A stretch of DNA of 64,000 nt from Parietaria judaica (taxonomy: Eukaryota; Streptophyta; Magnoliopsida; Rosales; Urticaceae), in the NCBI GenBank assembly GCA_954871525.1, contig OX940872.1, forward strand, positions 13,787,180 to 13,851,179, in the 5' to 3' direction. Made by a program: the position numbers and the translations under genes. Positions within the stretch are counted from its first letter, which is position 1, and every line of letters starts with the position of its first letter. The notes under the pieces are model-generated. The model saw only the letters and a list, made by a program, of their open reading frames with translations, was not told the origin of the DNA and made no database searches. Positions 59,145 to 64,000 of this stretch are shown here, piece by piece.

Positions 59145-59161
59145 TAAAATAGGGGACTAAC
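59145..59161 (+). promoter_or_regulatory. polypurine tract region before the 3' LTR
   Basis: AAATAGGGGACTAAC stands directly before the 3' LTR (TG at 59162). It is the expected position of the plus-strand primer, although the tract is short. Confidence 0.5.
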
Positions 59162-59839
59162 TGTTGAGGTCAGATTTTGTCAAATCTCTCCTTAACACCA
59201 TCCCTTGTCGTTTATGAAATAAACGACATAAAGCGAGAAGAAGATCGCTTAAAGAGTCCAGGCCCATCAGAGAATAGGAGAAGTTAAGGCCCAGCAAGCG
59301 AAGCCCACAAGAAGTCATCATCTGACAGAGCCGGCCCAAGACCTCATCGCGACAAGAGAAGTTCATCGAGAGAAAGCTCTTCGGGAAAGCCAAATCGAAT
59401 TAAAAGAAGAAGTCATTCGAGATCGCGAGAAAGAAGGAAGGATGGCTCATTCGGTTGAGGATTTCGTGGGATATCCAACGCAAATAAGGGAGGTCAACAA
59501 CGATCATAGCGAAACAGAAGGAAACCCTAGCAAGATTCAAGGAACAATCTAGAAGGCCTTCAAACCTATAAATACGAATGTAGACTCAGCATAATTTCAT
59601 TCAGTACCAATATATCGTGAGTTAGAGAGAGTTATTCTGGAGTTCTCGAGTTTGCTTATTCATAGTATTCTCGATTTCCCAAGGATTAGAGTGTGTAATC
59701 TTCGATTGTCCGAGCTATTAAACGGAAGAAACCGAGTCCTCTAGGAATCATAATAAATCAAGGATATTCGTATTATTCATAATTATCTGTGATTTCGATT
59801 ATCTTTGTGACTGCAAGGCGGTAAAAATCGCCCTCTACA
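59162..59839 (+). repeat. 3' LTR of the Tat element
   Basis: 678 bp, the same length as the 5' LTR, with about seven substitutions (for example CACCATC for CACTATC, GAAGGAAACC for GAAATAAACC, CTCTAGG for CTCTCGG) and no length difference. Followed by the target duplication ATTGG. Confidence 0.95.
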
Positions 59840-59844
59840 ATTGG

Positions 59845-60461
59845 TGCGTGCATAAATGTTATGTTGAGAGTATAAGTGACTCTCTTCGCCGCAACTTGCA
59901 AACTTTTACCTTGTGTTAGCGTATAGGTAAAAGGACATTATGTTAGGATTTAAGCCCTAATCCCGAAAACGAAATATCATGGTTCGCTCCCGGAGTAGGA
60001 GGTATGTCCACTTGAATTCTTTTTTTATGTCAGGCTTTAAAGAAGAGAAACTTAGGATCAAGGTATTAAATTTCTCGAATATCTATCGGCATGCCCACCG
60101 AAAATCTTTTTTTTGAGGATATGCGAAACGATATATCCATCGACATATCTATCGACTTACCTATGAGATATACATCGACAAGCGATATATCCGTAAAATG
60201 AAAAGTGCGAATCGACATCGGCAAGCGGTATTTAAAACCTTGCTTAGGATAAACACCCTTACATATAAAATACCAAAAATACCCTTACTTGCTCTTTTAA
60301 ATTAGGCTTTACAACTCACTCATTCACCGGTGTGTTAGTTAGCCTAAGAAGAATACCACGCCCTTCGAATAAAAAAAAGGTTTTGAAGTTCAGATTTTTT
60401 TTTTTTTGAATTAGTACTTGAATTAAAGAAATATCAGTTTATTCGATAAAAGGCCACCTAA
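59845..60461. other. intergenic, no gene seen
   Basis: Sequence continuing the pre-insertion locus. Positions 60090-60240 hold a short degenerate repeat around ATATCTATCGACATATC. Nothing coding is supported. Confidence 0.45.
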
Positions 60462-60930
60462 CATGCCTCGTACAAGTCTATCCCGTTCTCTATCCTGAAA
60501 GCCTATTCCAACAGGCCGGTAAAAGTAGAACTCTGCCCTCAACCGTAATGGCTCGTAAAATCTATCCCGTCCTCTCTCGTAAAAGCCTATCCAACCGACC
60601 CATCAAAGCAAAACTCTCCCCTCACCCGTTATGGCATGTAAAAGTCTATCCCGTCCTCTCTAGTAGAAGTCTTTTCCAACCGACCCATTAAAGCAAAACA
60701 TTGCCCTGACCCGTTATGCCTCGTTAAAGTCTATCCCATCCTCTCTTGTAAAAGTCTACTTCAACCGACCCGTAAAGTAAAACTTTGCCCTAACCCGTTA
60801 TGCCTCGTAAGTCTATATCGTCCTCTCTTGTAAAAGTCTATTCCAAGTTTCCAACTACCCTGACCCGTTATGCCTCGTAAAAGTCTATCCCGTCCTTTCT
60901 CGTAAAAGTATATTCCGACCCACCCGTTTT
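60462..60930. repeat. 84-bp minisatellite, about six copies
   Basis: Units start near 60464, 60546, 60630, 60714, 60799 and 60871, each with TGCCTCGTAAAAGTCTATCC followed by CGTCCTCTCTCGTAAAAG and AACCGACCCGTTAAAGC. Copies differ by 10-20 percent and one is shortened. It lies about 520 bp beyond the stop codon of the methyltransferase gene. Confidence 0.85.
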
Positions 60931-61447
60931 AAGAATCTTGTCGTTTTCATCTACATACGCCAATCCATGTCGTTTTACCGTATCCTGTCATATATATGCC
61001 TGTAACCTAAGATATCATAATTAGTAAAACCAACATAATACAACAAACATGCTTTAATTCACGAATTCCTCCATTACTTTTGACCTTACATCATTATTTC
61101 AAATTTAATACATGGAAAGGAAAAAAAGAGAGAAGGATGAACATATGATCACTAGTGTGAAAAGATGCTTATGAAACAGATAAATTGCCAAGCACCGTTT
61201 GCCGGACTTCGTTCCTCCCCGGCGACGTATCTTAGCAGTTGAAACGAACTCTTAGCTTCTCCGTCAATTCCGATACAGAAACTATATCTTACTCTGCAAG
61301 ACTGTGTTATTAGATCCCTCCAGACAACACTTTCTCTCAGCCACGTTAGATCGCCAGGTTTCTCATGATGAATTCGTCAGAGGTTTGAGTCGCCAAAATT
61401 GCCAACTTGTCTTGTCAAAATTCCAGTCCGCTTATGGAAGGAACCGT
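60931..61447 (-). other. 3' UTR and flank of the methyltransferase gene
   Basis: Downstream of the stop on the minus strand. Parts of 61200-61400 are still recognisable at 43690-43880, the 3' side of the truncated pseudogene copy, so this flank was included in the duplication. Confidence 0.5.
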
Positions 61448-64000
61448 CTATTTCACCTCTGCAAAGCATGGGGCCTCGTTTGTACTGTACGGCCATAACG
61501 GCGAAAGTGCTACTACTTTCCCGATTATAATAAGCGTCGGAGATATTAACTCCACCGCAGCAATCTCATTGGCTAACTTATTCAGTTCAGCAAAAACCTG
61601 CATTGAATCAGATTGACAATATGTAACTTGAGAAGGGTAAGGAGAGGAATTAGTTTTATTTTATGTCCTTTAGTGTCTTTTATAGTCATCAAGAGTATAT
61701 AAGTAATTTATTAATAGAGCTAAATTAAGCGTCTCAATTGGTAGGATTAGGTTTTTCCATGTTTTGTTTGATTTGTTACAACCCTCAAGACATCTCAAAG
61801 AGTTTGTGCCTTGCTCTTGAAGGAAAGACGGCATTTTGTGTGATTCGGAATAACTTCCGGGATTCATCACCTTGGTGAAAATCCCGATTGGTCTTTTGTG
61901 TGTGTTCTACGTTTGAGTATCGGGATTAGTAACCCAAAAATTAACCAAAGAATCGTCCTGGCGCGATTATTTAGCTTCCCAATCTGACACCCGTTTTTAT
62001 TATATGGTGCAATATTAGAGTGGATTTTGACAACCATTTCTTTTCTTGTATCGAAATCACAATTAGCTTAATCTCTGATATCTAGCAAGAGTGACAGTGC
62101 TTCTTACCATGCGCTGCTGCGGTGTGGTCCCTCGTTCCACTGCAACAGCAGGTGTTGTGCATGGCAGGCCATGGTGCATCAGCTTCGAGGCGAGTGATGG
62201 AAGAGTGGACAGCCCCATGTATACCACCAAGGTCGTGTCGGGGTCGGCCGCGTTTTCTGCCACAAACAAGGGGTCGGATCCTCCCTTTCTCGAGTGCCCA
62301 GTGAGAAATCTAACGCTGTTTGAAATGCCACGGTGAGTCAGCGGAATCCCGAGCTCAGCTGATATTCCTGATGCAGCAGTGATGCCTGCATGAAGATTTG
62401 GATCATATTAATTACAAGTTACACATAAAAAATTAAGAAGAAAAAAAACAGAACTGAATCATCTTTCCGAGACTCCAATGAATTTGAATTTCAGATAAAC
62501 GATTTCAGAATTCTCGTAAAAATACCAATTAGGTTTTCACTCACTATTCTCAATTCTTGACGCATAGTAGTTCACCATTATGAAAATGACAAAGAGAAAT
62601 AGGATAAAACGAAAAAAAAAGGTCCAGAATAGGATAAATTGAAATATAAAAGCGCAACGCAAGAATCTGGATTTGTAACCGTTGACATCAAATGGAATGT
62701 TCAAACGAAGAGACTGAAGGCATAAACACGAGCTGCGACTAAATAATGGCAACACCTGGAATAACATTGACTTGAATTCCCCGTTGCTGCAGAAAGTCCA
62801 TTTCCTCCCCGCCCCTCCCAAACACCTGAAGCACAAAATCACGACCGAGTTGAGATTCCTGGATTTAGTCAGATCAAAAATCGGAAACCAAATTGTTTAC
62901 ATGGTCATTACTCACCAGTGGATCTCCTCCTTTGAGCCTCACAACTGTAGCTCCGGCCTCCGCAAAACTCAGTAGCAACTCGTGTATTTCCTCCTGAGAT
63001 AAACATAACGACCAAAAAAATATAATAAATAAACCCACTCTCTTCTACAGATTGCTCAGAAAATTCAACAAATCTCATGACCTTTATTACAACACAGTGA
63101 ATTCACACCCTATTAAGTATCATGAGATTCGATCTCAAAATTAAGTAAACGCATGAATTAATAAAGTTTGTTTAAGACCCTTAATAAACAGATGTTGACT
63201 TCTTAACACACTACCTTAAGATGATGACACGCTTCAAAATGGTAGCGTGTCGCTCATCTTATAGGCCGGATTCCATTGTTTTTCTAAACCGATGCGCGTT
63301 TGAATTTTGCGGGCTTTAAACTATGCTAACTAATACGAGGCTCCATCTCAATGCCAAGTGAACCATTACATTATAAACCTTGTAGATTCCTCTTTCTAAT
63401 CCTTAACACAACCAAAAGAAAGCCACTAGAACTACCACATTAAAATTGGATCTTGCTGGTATTTAACCTGAATTCCGCCATAATATCCCGCTATCGAGTA
63501 TAGTATCTTCGGGTTCTATCTTGAAACTAATTAACTACAATGGAATAATTCATGACCTTGTATAACTTGTTAAGTTCTTTATCATTATTATTATTATTAA
63601 AATTGAAGGGTCTTTAGTTCCTCGGACTAAATACAGTAGAACCGTTATAAATTAATACTAACTACGAGACCTTATAATTTTATTTTATTATCGAAGTTAT
63701 TAATTTATAGAGTATTATAAATAACTACGTCGTGCATGGAGCTTTCCGGGCATGACAAAGTGTTAAAATACAGGAAAACTTGCCGGGTTTCGCCGGTACA
63801 TTACCTGGGTTCTGCTATGATAACCAGCAGTCTTTCCGACGTAGAGAAGCTTGGCACCGGAGACGAAGTCCAAGATGTCGTTGGAGACCAGGCGGTCGTA
63901 CAAGAGCAAATCCGCGCTCTCAATCGCCCTCACCGCCTTCAACGTCAGCAGCTCCGGGTCCCCGGGCCCGGTCCCGACCAAGAACACCTTCCCAAGCGCG
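61448..64000 (-). CDS. UPM1: uroporphyrinogen-III C-methyltransferase (SUMT), 5' end beyond the window
   Basis: Five exons on the minus strand, joined in frame with GT-AG introns: (beyond 64000)-63805, 62993-62916, 62825-62756, 62385-62108 and 61597-61448, stop TAG at 61448-61450. The protein shows the two SUMT/CobA signatures, VFLVGTGPGDPELLTLKAVR and VVRLKGGDPLVFGRGGEEMD, then ITAASGISAELGIPLTHRGI and YMGLSTLPSLASKLM. The enzyme transfers two methyl groups from S-adenosylmethionine to uroporphyrinogen III, giving precorrin-2, the branch point from tetrapyrrole synthesis to siroheme, cofactor of nitrite and sulfite reductases. In plants it acts in plastids. The transit peptide and start codon lie outside the window. 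No stop or frameshift was seen, so this is the functional copy. The symbol follows the Arabidopsis gene. Confidence 0.93.

Larger units (their letters stand above)
47467..59839 (+). mobile_element. complete Ty3/gypsy LTR retrotransposon, Tat lineage
   Basis: Two LTRs of 678 bp each (47467-48144 and 59162-59839) enclose an 11-kb interior. The 5-bp target duplication ATTGG is present at 47462-47466 and 59840-59844. Order inside is primer binding site, gag, protease, RT, RNase H, a second RNase H, integrase, then a long 3' region with a minisatellite and antisense frames. RT before integrase shows Ty3/gypsy; the second RNase H and the antisense frames are features described for the Tat lineage. 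By eye the two LTRs differ at about seven positions (about 1 percent), so insertion was recent. The polyprotein nevertheless has several stops and frame changes. Confidence 0.95.

Noticed and set aside
60462..60930. Regular repeats considered as a CRISPR array
   Set aside because: The whole 84-bp unit repeats, spacers included, so it is a minisatellite in nuclear plant DNA.

Overview
The window is nuclear DNA of a flowering plant, most likely a eudicot. The evidence is intron-bearing genes with GT-AG introns, a coiled-coil NBS-LRR relic, a P-type PPR gene, and plant-type Ty1/copia, Ty3/gypsy, hAT and CACTA elements lying in AT-rich intergenic DNA. I cannot name the species from the sequence alone.

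Layout. 1-5021: left-truncated Ty1/copia element (minus strand), inserted in the coiled-coil end of a dead NBS-LRR gene. 5022-8818: that NBS-LRR relic (plus strand), split by a second insertion at about 6480-7600. A second relic of the same family lies at 11490-11870. 14070-17961: hAT element with perfect 12-bp terminal inverted repeats and an 8-bp target duplication; its transposase frame carries four in-frame stops. 20322-20915: solo LTR running into a (TA)n tract that encloses telomere-type CCCTAAA repeats. 21883-27994: another solo LTR, split by a 5.4-kb CACTA element that encodes an apparently intact TnpA-like protein and no visible catalytic transposase. 31950-32444: a third related solo LTR, with its 5-bp target duplication. 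28-38.6 kb is otherwise AT-rich DNA with several short inverted-repeat elements, one apparently nested.

38.6-47.4 kb holds the host genes: an intact five-exon O-fucosyltransferase family gene (plus), a decayed partial copy of a siroheme-pathway methyltransferase gene (minus), and an intact single-exon PPR gene (minus). 47467-59839 is a complete, young Tat-lineage Ty3/gypsy element (12.4 kb; two 678-bp LTRs with about seven differences; target duplication ATTGG). It has gag-pol with two RNase H domains, interrupted by several stops and frameshifts, a 63-bp minisatellite downstream of pol, and large reading frames antisense to the element. An 84-bp minisatellite follows at 60.46-60.93 kb. 61448-64000 holds the 3' five exons of the functional-looking uroporphyrinogen-III methyltransferase gene (minus), whose 5' end lies beyond the window.

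The three cellular genes have unrelated roles: cell-wall or glycoprotein fucosylation, organelle RNA processing, and siroheme synthesis. The main story is a small gene island, with a local partial duplication of the methyltransferase gene, surrounded by nested transposable elements and a decayed resistance-gene locus.
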